Part shown: one piece after another, positions 8,428 through 15,552 of the stretch | Position numbering within the stretch: the first letter of the stretch is position 1 | Layout of the letters: every line of letters starts with the position of its first letter | DNA from: Streptomyces sp. MP131-18 | GTDB taxonomy: Bacteria; Actinomycetota; Actinomycetes; Streptomycetales; Streptomycetaceae | Assembly (NCBI RefSeq): GCF_001984575.1 | Contig: NZ_LZNS01000001.1 | Coordinates: forward strand, 1,104,717 to 1,168,716 | Length of the DNA: 64,000 nucleotides | Reading direction: 5' to 3' | Notes under the pieces: generated by a model | Database searches by the model: none | Told to the model about the DNA's origin: nothing | Seen by the model: only the letters and a program-made list of their open reading frames with translations | Made by a program: the position numbers and the translations under genes

Positions 8428-9321
8428 CTATGGTTCGGAGGTTTCTTGCGGTGTGGGTGGGGCGGTCGGGGGCGGGCACGTCCGGTACGCCTCGGGGCGG
8501 CGGTCGTGCAGCGGGCGGTTGAACGGGTTGGTGCGGCGGGCCTCGCGGGTGCCGACGGGGTCGACGTGGGCGTGGATCAGGGCCTCGGCGTCCCGGGGCG
8601 CGGGCCCCGCGAGCGGGCGGCCGGTGTGGTCGGTGACGATGCTGGAACCGATGAACCGCTGTCCGCGTTCGACGCCGGTGCGGCTGGCCGCGGCGATGTA
8701 CAGCTGGTTGCTGTGCGCGCCGGTGACGCACAGCAGGTTGGCCATCGGGGGCCCCGGCGCCTGGTCGGGGACGGGCACCCAGTCGCTGACCGCGCAGACC
8801 AGATCGGCCCCGGCCAGGGCCAGGCTGCGCAGGCTCTCCGGGAACCACGCGTCGTAGCAGATCAGCAGCCCGATGCGGCCGAGCGGGGTGTCGGCGACGG
8901 GAAAGCCGAGGTCGCCGGGGGCGTACAGCTCGCGTTCCGCGTTCCACAGGTGGACCTTGCGGTAGGTGAGGGCACGCCCGGCGGGGCCGACCAGGACGGC
9001 GCTGTTGAACACCCGCCCGTCCGGGGCCCGTTCGACGACGCCACCGGCGATCCACAGGCCGAGGCGCGCGGCGAGCCGGTGCCAGGCGGTCACGGCGGGG
9101 CCGTCGGCGAGCGGCTCGGCGTACGCGGCGGCCTCGGCCGCGTCGCGGAAGACGTAGCCGCTGGTCACGGCCTCGGGCAGCACCACAAGGCGCGCGCCCG
9201 CGTCCGCGGCGGCGCGGATCGCGTCGCAGGTGCGGGCGATATTGCCCGCGGTGTCGCCGAGTACGGGGTCGAGTTGGGCGCAGGCCACCCGGTACCCGGT
9301 GCCGCCCGCGGGCGGCGTCAC
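8428..9321 (-). CDS. second nitrilase-superfamily amidohydrolase
   Basis: This 297-residue carbon-nitrogen hydrolase has the Glu-Lys-Cys triad in VVLPEAVTSGYVF, YRKVHLWNAERE and LLICYDAWFPE. It is clearly diverged from the nitrilase at 3169-3993 (different triad surroundings and a longer middle), so the two probably act on different amides, for example one on the ureido acid and one on an amide or nitrile intermediate. The GTG at 9321 overlaps the IclR stop by four bases (GTGA at 9318-9321), which fixes the start. The C-terminal tail is proline-rich and ends next to the 9-bp repeat. Confidence 0.85.
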   Translation of the reverse strand: MTPPAGGTGYRVACAQLDPVLGDTAGNIARTCDAIRAAADAGARLVVLPEAVTSGYVFRDAAEAAAYAEPLADGPAVTAWHRLAARLGLWIAGGVVERAPDGRVFNSAVLVGPAGRALTYRKVHLWNAERELYAPGDLGFPVADTPLGRIGLLICYDAWFPESLRSLALAGADLVCAVSDWVPVPDQAPGPPMANLLCVTGAHSNQLYIAAASRTGVERGQRFIGSSIVTDHTGRPLAGPAPRDAEALIHAHVDPVGTREARRTNPFNRPLHDRRPEAYRTCPPPTAPPTPQETSEP

Positions 9322-10088
9322 GGGGCACCCGCCAGGTCGGTGGCGCTGAGCAGCCGGCCGATCTCGTCGGCGGCGGCCCGCACCCGGGCGATGAGGGCCG
9401 GCAGGCGTTCGGGGGTGAAGCGGAACGTCGGGCCGCCGACCCACACCGCGTACGGCACGCGGCCCGCGACGCGGACCGGCGCCGCGACCGAGGCCGCGCC
9501 GGGCGCTATTTCGTCGGCGGTGTGGGCGTAGCCGGCGTCCCGCACCTCCCGGAGCGTGGCCAGGAAGCCGGGCAGGAACGCGGCACCGCCGGGCGCGCTG
9601 CGCTCCAGTTCGGGTCCGTAGGTGTGGGTGACGGCCTGCGGTTCGAGGGCGGCGAGGAGCACCTTGCCGGTGGAGGTGCACCACACGGGCTGGGTGCGGG
9701 GCACGGCGCGGGTGGTCTGGCCGATGAGGTGGGGGCCCGCGGCCTGGGTGACGACCTGGACGTGCGGCGGGAGCAGCACGTCGAACCCGGCCGTCTCCTC
9801 GGCCTCCGCGGCGAGTTCGGTGACGACGGCGCGCATCCGCGGATAGCTGCCGTTCTCGTCGAGGAGGCCGCCGACGACGGAGAGCAGGCCGAGGGAGACC
9901 TGGTAGCGGCGGGTGACGGGGTCGAGGGACACCCAGTTCTCCTGCTCCAGCACCGAAAGCACGCGGTAGCACGTGGACTTGGGCAGCCCGGCGGCGCGGG
10001 CCACGCTGCTCAGCCCGACGCCGCCCGGGTGGGCCGCGACGGCGCGCAGCACCGTGATGGTGCGGCGTACCAGTCCTTGTTCCGTCAT
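9318..10088 (-). CDS. IclR-family transcriptional regulator
   Basis: This 256-residue regulator has an N-terminal winged helix (LSSVARAAGLPKSTCYRVLSVLE, about residues 23-45) and a C-terminal effector domain containing TSTGKVLLAAL and VRDAGYAHTADEIAPGAASVAAPV, typical of IclR proteins. It lies inside the operon it probably controls, between the importer genes and the catabolic genes, and should respond to a pathway intermediate. The ATG at 10088 was preferred over an upstream GTG at 10130 because AGGGA sits about eight bases before it. Its binding site may be the imperfect palindrome at 13893-13909 at the head of the operon; this is inference. Confidence 0.88.
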   Translation of the reverse strand: MTEQGLVRRTITVLRAVAAHPGGVGLSSVARAAGLPKSTCYRVLSVLEQENWVSLDPVTRRYQVSLGLLSVVGGLLDENGSYPRMRAVVTELAAEAEETAGFDVLLPPHVQVVTQAAGPHLIGQTTRAVPRTQPVWCTSTGKVLLAALEPQAVTHTYGPELERSAPGGAAFLPGFLATLREVRDAGYAHTADEIAPGAASVAAPVRVAGRVPYAVWVGGPTFRFTPERLPALIARVRAAADEIGRLLSATDLAGAP

Positions 10089-10151
10089 GTCCGTGTCCCT
10101 CGCCTCGGTCGTTCTTCTGGTCGCGTGCACCGTGCCCGGCGACCCGCGCCG

Positions 10152-11297
10152 CTACCTGCCGCCCGGGGTGACGGTGATCCGTTCGGGTTCCCAGGTCTCG
10201 CCGGTGGTGTCGGCGCCGGTCTCGCCGAGCAGCGCGAGGGCGTCGCGGGTGAGATCGCCGCGGTATGCGCTCTCGGGCGGTTCCGACTCAAGCACACCGG
10301 CGTCGACGGCGATCTCGATGGTCTGGTCCCAGGTTTCGGCGTCGAGGGTGCCGATGCCGTTCGCCGCGGGCCAGATCAGCTTGTTGACCTCGTTGAGCAT
10401 CCAGCGCTGGTGGCCCTCGCCCAGCGCGCTGCCGTGGGCGAGAACGGTGTCGGCGCAGGCGTCGAAGTCGTCGCGGCAGGCGATCCAGCCGCGGTAGGTG
10501 GCGGCGAGGAAGCGGGTGGCGACGTCCCGGTGGTCCGGGTCATCGAGCCAGTCGCCGCGGGCGTAGACACCGTCCTCCAGGGAGGCGTAGCCCTCGTCCT
10601 GGAGGTTGATGACGTGGAAATCCTCCGGGCGGTACAGCTCGCCCGTCTCCGGGTTCTCCGTTTCGAGGAGCTGGGCGTACTCGTTGTAGGTCTTGGCCTG
10701 CGCGGAGTCGACCTCCCCGTTCAGGAGCAGCGACATGTCGAACGGCTGCTGGACGACGTCCAGGTCGTGTTCCGGGTCGATCCCGGCGTCGCGCAGCGCG
10801 GCGTACAGGACGAGTTCGTTGCCGCTGCCCCAGCTGCCGAGGCGCGTGCCCGCGAGGTCGTCGAGTCCTCCAATGCCGCTTTCCGCCCGCGAGACCTGGA
10901 GGTAGGCGCCGCGCTGGAAGACCTGGCCGATGTTGACCAGGTCGGCGCCCTGTTCGCGGGTGGCCATGGTCTTGGTGACGTGGCTGACGGCGAACTCGGC
11001 GTTGCCCGCGGCCAGTACCTGCTGCGGCACGACGTTGGTGCCGCCCTCCTGGATCTGCACATCGAGGCACTGGTCGGCGTAGAAGCCGCTGTCCAGGGCG
11101 TGGTAGTACCCGGCGAACTGGGCCTGGGCGACCCACTGGAGGACGACGCGGACGCTGTCCGTCTCCTCGCAGTCGCTGTTGGCCGCGACGGAGCCCAGGC
11201 CGCTGGACTGGCCGCTCATCGGGACGCAGCCGGCCATCAGGAGCGCGCCGAACGCGGCTGCGAGGGCCGGCGCGCGGCGGGGGGCGGAGCGTGGCAT
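10152..11297 (-). CDS. ABC importer substrate-binding lipoprotein, NMT1/THI5 class
   Basis: This 381-residue extracellular lipoprotein has a signal peptide ending in the lipobox LLMAGC (Cys24) and a periplasmic-binding-type fold of the NMT1/THI5/SsuA class: VRVVLQWVAQAQFAGYYHALDSGFY near residue 50, then an EGGTNVVPQQVLAAGNAEFAVSH segment. Such proteins bind thiamine pyrimidines, riboflavin, sulfonates or pyrimidine-related compounds. Here the following permease-ATPase-permease genes and the pyrimidine operon suggest uptake of a pyrimidine or hydantoin-like nitrogen source. The ATG is preceded by AGGAGG. A 63-base gap separates its stop from the IclR start. Confidence 0.88.
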   Translation of the reverse strand: MPRSAPRRAPALAAAFGALLMAGCVPMSGQSSGLGSVAANSDCEETDSVRVVLQWVAQAQFAGYYHALDSGFYADQCLDVQIQEGGTNVVPQQVLAAGNAEFAVSHVTKTMATREQGADLVNIGQVFQRGAYLQVSRAESGIGGLDDLAGTRLGSWGSGNELVLYAALRDAGIDPEHDLDVVQQPFDMSLLLNGEVDSAQAKTYNEYAQLLETENPETGELYRPEDFHVINLQDEGYASLEDGVYARGDWLDDPDHRDVATRFLAATYRGWIACRDDFDACADTVLAHGSALGEGHQRWMLNEVNKLIWPAANGIGTLDAETWDQTIEIAVDAGVLESEPPESAYRGDLTRDALALLGETGADTTGETWEPERITVTPGGR

Positions 11298-11332
11298 GGT
11301 CGTTCCTCCTGGTGGTGCCGTTGCGTTCGGGG

Positions 11333-12142
11333 TCAGGTGTCGCCGTCGTGGCGGTGCCGCTGCCAGGGCACGAGGCGGCTCTCGCAGCCGGCTACGACCG
11401 CGAACAGGGCCAGGCCCATGACGCTGGCGGCCAGGACGCCGGCCCAGGTCTCGGCGAAGCGGGAGAGGGCCGCCTGGTTGGCGATGTAGACACCGAGGGC
11501 CTGGCTGGGGCCGCCGAAGTATTCGGAGACGATGACGCCGATGACGGAGGCCGCGGCGCCCAGGCGCAGCCCGTTGAAGAAGAACGGCAGGGAACGGGGC
11601 AGCCGCACCAGCAGCAGGGTGTGGCGGGGGCGGGCCGCCAGCGCGGACATCAGCTCCAGGTGCAGGGTGTCGACGTCGCGCAGCCCCCGGGTGGTGTTGA
11701 CCAGGACGGGGAAGAAGACCATCAGTCCGGCGACGCACGCCTTGGACCAGATGCTGGTGACGCCGAGCCAGTTGTTGGCAATGGGCGCCAGAGCCACGAC
11801 GGGCGCGCAGTTGAGGATGACGGCGACGGTCAGCAGCGGCCCCGATATGCGGCCGAGGCGGGTGAGCAGCAGCGCGCCGAGCAGACCCGAGACGCCGCCG
11901 AGCGCCATGCCGAGGAGGACCGCGGCCAGGGTGACGCGGGCGTCACGGAGGATGGTGGGCAGCTCGTCGAGGAGCGCGCCGAAGATGTCGGTCGGCGAGG
12001 GCAGGATGAACGACTGCACGCCGGTGGCGGTGACCAGCAGCTGCCAGAGCAGGACGACGGCCGCGCCGACGGCGAGGGCCGGGGCCCCGGCGGCGAGGGC
12101 GCCGCGCAGCCGGGCGGGCGGGGCAGGCGGGGCTATGCTCAT
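11333..12142 (-). CDS. ABC importer permease (SsuC/TauC type)
   Basis: This 269-residue membrane protein has about six transmembrane helices and the EAA-type loop near LELMSALAARPRHTLLLVRLPRSLPFFFNGLRLGAAASV, typical of binding-protein-dependent permeases for sulfonates, nitrate and thiamine precursors. Its start overlaps the ATPase stop by four bases (ATGA). With a second permease at 12978-13856 it would form a heterodimeric channel served by the ATPase between them. Confidence 0.9.
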   Translation of the reverse strand: MSIAPPAPPARLRGALAAGAPALAVGAAVVLLWQLLVTATGVQSFILPSPTDIFGALLDELPTILRDARVTLAAVLLGMALGGVSGLLGALLLTRLGRISGPLLTVAVILNCAPVVALAPIANNWLGVTSIWSKACVAGLMVFFPVLVNTTRGLRDVDTLHLELMSALAARPRHTLLLVRLPRSLPFFFNGLRLGAAASVIGVIVSEYFGGPSQALGVYIANQAALSRFAETWAGVLAASVMGLALFAVVAGCESRLVPWQRHRHDGDT

Positions 12143-12981
12143 GCGGGCTCCTCGGCCATGACGGCGTGCAGGGCCTTGCGCACCTCGGTGACGGTTTCGA
12201 AGTAGGCCGGGGAGGTGCGGTCCTCGACGGTCCTCGGCTGCGGCAGGCCGACCTCGATGCGGCGGGTGATGCGGCCGGGCCGCGGCGACATAATGACGAT
12301 GTCGGTGGACAGGAAGACGGCTTCGGAGACGCTGTGCGTGACGAAGACGACGGTGGTGCCGGTGTCCCGCCAGATGCGGAGCAGTTCGCCCTGAAGGTAT
12401 TCCCGCGTCATCTCGTCGAGGGCGCCGAGCGGCTCGTCCATCAGCAGCAGTTGGGGTCGGCAGGCCAGGGCGCGGGCGATGGCGACGCGCTGCTGCATGC
12501 CGCCGGAGAGCTGCCAGGGGAAGCGGTCGGCGACATCGCCGAGGCGGACGAGGTCCAGCATGGTCTCGGCCTGCGCCTTGCGCTCCGCCCGGGACACGCC
12601 GCCCACCTGGAGCGGGAGTTCGACGTTGCGCCTGACGGTGCGCCAGTCCAGCAGTCCGGCCTGCTGGAAGACGAGGCCGTAGTCCCGGGCGAGGCGCGCC
12701 TCGCGCGCGCTCCTGCCGCCGACGGTGACGGTGCCCGTGGTGGGCGCGGTGAGGTCGGCGATGATGCGCAGCAGGGTGCTCTTGCCGCAGCCGCTGGGAC
12801 CGAGCAGGGAGACGAACGCGCCGGGGCGCACGTCGAGTCCGATGCGTTCCAGGGCGGCGACGGACTGGCCGCCGGAGGCGGGGAAGACCTTGTGGACGTC
12901 GGTGAGCGAGATGGCGGGTGCGTCGTCGGTGGCTGTCATGGCGGCGGTACCTCGCGGGGTGGTGGTGGCGGGGGCGGTCAT
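12139..12981 (-). CDS. ABC importer ATPase (SsuB/TauB type)
   Basis: This 280-residue nucleotide-binding subunit shows Walker A GPSGCGKST, Q-loop FQQAGLLDW, signature LSGGMQQRVAIARAL, Walker B LLLMDEPLGALD and the switch His in VFVTHSVSEAVFL. It energises uptake through the two flanking permeases. Two starts are possible. ATG at 12981 overlaps the upstream permease stop (ATGA) and has GGAG nine bases before it. ATG at 12939 has GAGG seven bases before it and would remove an Ala/Thr-rich 14-residue leader. I chose the coupled start. Confidence 0.92.
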   Translation of the reverse strand: MTAPATTTPRGTAAMTATDDAPAISLTDVHKVFPASGGQSVAALERIGLDVRPGAFVSLLGPSGCGKSTLLRIIADLTAPTTGTVTVGGRSAREARLARDYGLVFQQAGLLDWRTVRRNVELPLQVGGVSRAERKAQAETMLDLVRLGDVADRFPWQLSGGMQQRVAIARALACRPQLLLMDEPLGALDEMTREYLQGELLRIWRDTGTTVVFVTHSVSEAVFLSTDIVIMSPRPGRITRRIEVGLPQPRTVEDRTSPAYFETVTEVRKALHAVMAEEPA

Positions 12982-13856
12982 CCGGCCGTGCTCCGGTTCC
13001 GCAGGGACAGCGACTCCCCCACGCGCAGGACCTGGACCAGGACGATGCCGGTGACGGCGGCGACCAGGACGGCCGCGTAGAGGTTCTCCGGTGCGCTGGA
13101 GTAGTAGTACGAGCTGGTGAGGATGGCGCGGCCGATGCCGCCGCCGGTGCCGGCGGACAGCTCGCCGACGATGGCGCCGACGACGCTGGCGGTGGCGGCG
13201 AGCCGCAGCCCGGCGAAGAGGAAGGGCAGGGCCGCGGGGAACCGCAGCAGCAGCAGGGTGCGCACCCGGCCGGCGGCCAGCGCGTGCATGAGTTCGCGGT
13301 GCACCGGCTGCGGGGAGTTGAGCCCGCGCAGCACGCTGACGGTCACCGGGAAGAACGCCAGGTAGGCGGAGAGCACGGTGACGGCGACCCAGCTGGGCAT
13401 GCCGGCCTTGCCGCCCCAGATGACGACCATCGGGGCGACGGCGACCAGCGGCACGGTCTGGGAGGCGATCAGCCAGGGCATCACGCCGCGGGAGGCGAAG
13501 CGGGACTCGCGCAGGCCGACGGCGAGCAGGAGCCCGGCGGCCGAGCCGATGGCCAGGCCGAGCAGCGCCTCGCGGAAGGTGATGGTGGCCTCGTTGAACA
13601 GGTAGACGGCCAGCGAGGTGTCGGTGCCGCGTCTGGCCGGCTCGGTCAGCGCGCCGATGATGTCCGCGATGTGCGGCATGGCCTGGTCGTCGGCGGCGAT
13701 GGGCAGGTCGAGGCCGGTGCCGGGTATCCGGCCGCCGGTGGCGTCGCCGAGCGCCTTGTAGCCCTCCCAGAGCGCGGCCAGCGCGAGGAGCACCAGCGCC
13801 GTCCACAGGAAGGCGCGCGCCGTGCGCAGTGCCGCCGCTCCGATTCCCGATCCCAT
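12978..13856 (-). CDS. ABC importer permease, second subunit
   Basis: This 292-residue permease of the same class as the one at 11333-12142 has an EAA-like loop in HRELMHALAAGRVRTLLLLRFPAALPFLFAGLRLAATASV and about six membrane helices. It is the first gene of the long minus-strand operon. A palindromic candidate operator lies about 40 bases upstream. Two different permeases flanking one ATPase suggests a heteromeric importer. Confidence 0.9.
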   Translation of the reverse strand: MGSGIGAAALRTARAFLWTALVLLALAALWEGYKALGDATGGRIPGTGLDLPIAADDQAMPHIADIIGALTEPARRGTDTSLAVYLFNEATITFREALLGLAIGSAAGLLLAVGLRESRFASRGVMPWLIASQTVPLVAVAPMVVIWGGKAGMPSWVAVTVLSAYLAFFPVTVSVLRGLNSPQPVHRELMHALAAGRVRTLLLLRFPAALPFLFAGLRLAATASVVGAIVGELSAGTGGGIGRAILTSSYYYSSAPENLYAAVLVAAVTGIVLVQVLRVGESLSLRNRSTAG

Positions 13857-14163
13857 GTCTCACCTCCCGGACAACGTCCAGCCACGCAGGCTGGTTTACT
13901 GAGTGAACCGATGGACCGCCAAGAGGACCGGCGGGGTTTCACTCTCCGCCCACGGCGGGCGGGGGTCAATGACGGTGACGAAAAATCTTGTTACGGCCTG
14001 GTGTCCCGACCGGACCGCCCCGCCGACGCCCGGCGGGCCACCCCCGACGTCGGCCACCCACCCCCAGGGAAACATTCGCGGATGCGATTCTTCGGCGACG
14101 GGCCGAGGCCGGGGCCGTGGACGGCGCTGTTCGCGGCCCGCCGTTCCGTATTACCGTCGGCGC
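13857..14163. other. divergent promoter region
   Basis: This 307-base gap lies between the divergent pyrimidine operon and the alditol oxidase gene. It contains the imperfect palindrome at 13893-13909 near the operon start. Further toward alditol oxidase I see no further clear regulatory sequence and no plausible gene. Confidence 0.5.
13893..13909. promoter_or_regulatory. imperfect palindrome, candidate operator
   Basis: GGTTTAC-TGA-GTGAACC is a 17-base dyad with a single mismatch, 37 bases upstream of the first permease start of the pyrimidine operon. Its size and AT-rich arms in very GC-rich DNA fit a dimeric regulator such as the IclR protein at 9318-10088. The assignment is inference. 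Confidence 0.5.
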
Positions 14164-15435
14164 ATGCTGACAACGGGCGCGCCTGCGCACAACTGGGCAG
14201 GGAACATCACCTACGGGGCGGCACGGGTGCACCGCCCGGCCTCACTCGACGAGCTGCGGCGCATCGTTTCCGCGGCCTCGCAGGTGCGGACACTCGGCAC
14301 CGGCCACTCGTTCAACCTCATCGCGGACACCCCGGGCGACCTGGTCCGCGCGGACGGGCTGCCGCGCCGCGCCGAGATCGACAGGGAGCGCGGGACGGTG
14401 ACCGTCAGTGCCGGGCTCCGGTACGCGGAAGTGGCGGAGGAGCTGCACGCTGAAGGATTCGCGCTGGCGAATCTGGCCTCCCTCCCGCACATCACGGTGG
14501 CCGGCTCCGTCGCGACCGGCACGCACGGCTCAGGGGACGGGCGGCAGGGCCTGGCCTCGGCCGTCGCAGGACTCGAACTGGTCGGCCCCGAGGGCGACTT
14601 GGTAACGCTGAGTAGGAACGCCGACCCGGACCGCTTCCCCGGCGCCGTGGTCTCGCTCGGCGCACTCGGCGTGGTGACCGCCCTGACCCTCGACATCGAG
14701 CCGGCCTTCGAGGTGGCGCAGTGGGTCCACGTCGACGTGCCGCTCGACGCGCTGGCCGACCGCTTCGACGAGATCACCGGCGCCGCCTACAGCGTCAGCA
14801 CGTTCACCGACTGGCACAGCGGCCGGGGCACCGTGTGGCTGAAGCGGCGCACCGACCGGCAAGGCGGCGGCGACGAGGCCGCGGACTGGCTGGGCGGCCG
14901 TCCCGCCACGGCGCCCTGGCACCCGATCCCGGGCATGCCGGCGGAGTTCTGCACCCGGCAGCTGGGCGAGCCGGGGCCGTGGCACGAACGGCTGCCGCAC
15001 TTCCGTCCCGAGTTCACCCCGAGCCGCGGCGAGGAGCTCCAGTCGGAGCTGTTCCTGCCGCGCGCCGCGGCGCCCGCCGCGTTCGCCGCGCTTCGCGGCC
15101 TCGGCGCGGAGCTGGCGCCGGTGCTCCAGGTCTCGGAGGTCCGCACCGTGGCGCGGGACGAGCTGTGGCTGAGCCCGGCGCAGGGCCGCGACACGGTGGC
15201 CGTCCACTTCACCTGGCTCAAGGACACCGAGGCCGTCCTGCCGGTGGTGGCCGCGGTGGAGGAGCGCCTGCTGCCGCTCGGCGCACGGCCGCACTGGGGC
15301 AAGGTCACGGCCGCGGCGCCCGCGGACGTCGCGGCCCGCTTCCCGCGGCTGCCCGACTTCCGCCGCCTGGTCCTCGACCACGACCCCGCGGGCCGGTTCC
15401 GCAACGACTTCGTTGCGCGGCTCCTCGGGGTGTAA
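14164..15435 (+). CDS. aldO: alditol oxidase (xylitol/sorbitol oxidase)
   Basis: This 423-residue FAD enzyme is very close in motif order to Streptomyces coelicolor alditol oxidase, which oxidises the terminal hydroxyl of xylitol or sorbitol with O2 to give the aldose and H2O2. His48 in LGTGHSFNLIA is the residue that carries covalent FAD in the family. NLASLPHITVAGSVATGTHGSG is the FAD-binding core. The C-terminal ALO-like domain contains FTDWHSGRGTVWLKRRTDR, PGPWHERLPHFRPEFTPS and ARPHWGKV. Length agrees with the characterised enzyme (418 residues). The start was chosen at the ATG whose product aligns with NWAGNITY at the N-terminus; a longer in-frame extension has no family support. It is a single gene, divergent from the pyrimidine operon. 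Confidence 0.9.
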   Translation: MLTTGAPAHNWAGNITYGAARVHRPASLDELRRIVSAASQVRTLGTGHSFNLIADTPGDLVRADGLPRRAEIDRERGTVTVSAGLRYAEVAEELHAEGFALANLASLPHITVAGSVATGTHGSGDGRQGLASAVAGLELVGPEGDLVTLSRNADPDRFPGAVVSLGALGVVTALTLDIEPAFEVAQWVHVDVPLDALADRFDEITGAAYSVSTFTDWHSGRGTVWLKRRTDRQGGGDEAADWLGGRPATAPWHPIPGMPAEFCTRQLGEPGPWHERLPHFRPEFTPSRGEELQSELFLPRAAAPAAFAALRGLGAELAPVLQVSEVRTVARDELWLSPAQGRDTVAVHFTWLKDTEAVLPVVAAVEERLLPLGARPHWGKVTAAAPADVAARFPRLPDFRRLVLDHDPAGRFRNDFVARLLGV

Positions 15436-15471
15436 CTCGGGGTGTGAGGGGCCGCAAGGGGCCGGGGAATC

Positions 15472-15540
15472 GTGCACGCGGCGGAGACCGGCCACGCCCG
15501 CGGCAAGCGCGTCATCCGCGTGGCCGGCTCCACCGGGTGA
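15472..15540 (+). pseudogene. 3' remnant of a medium-chain reductase/oxidoreductase
   Basis: A 23-codon tail reads ETGHARGKRVIRV before its stop, which resembles the ETGHxRGKxVxxV C-terminus of zinc-independent NADP-dependent medium-chain reductases. Nothing upstream in this frame continues the family, because alditol oxidase occupies it. It looks like the last piece of a deleted gene. The match is short, so confidence is modest. Confidence 0.4.
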
Positions 15541-15552
15541 AGGGCCCGGCCG

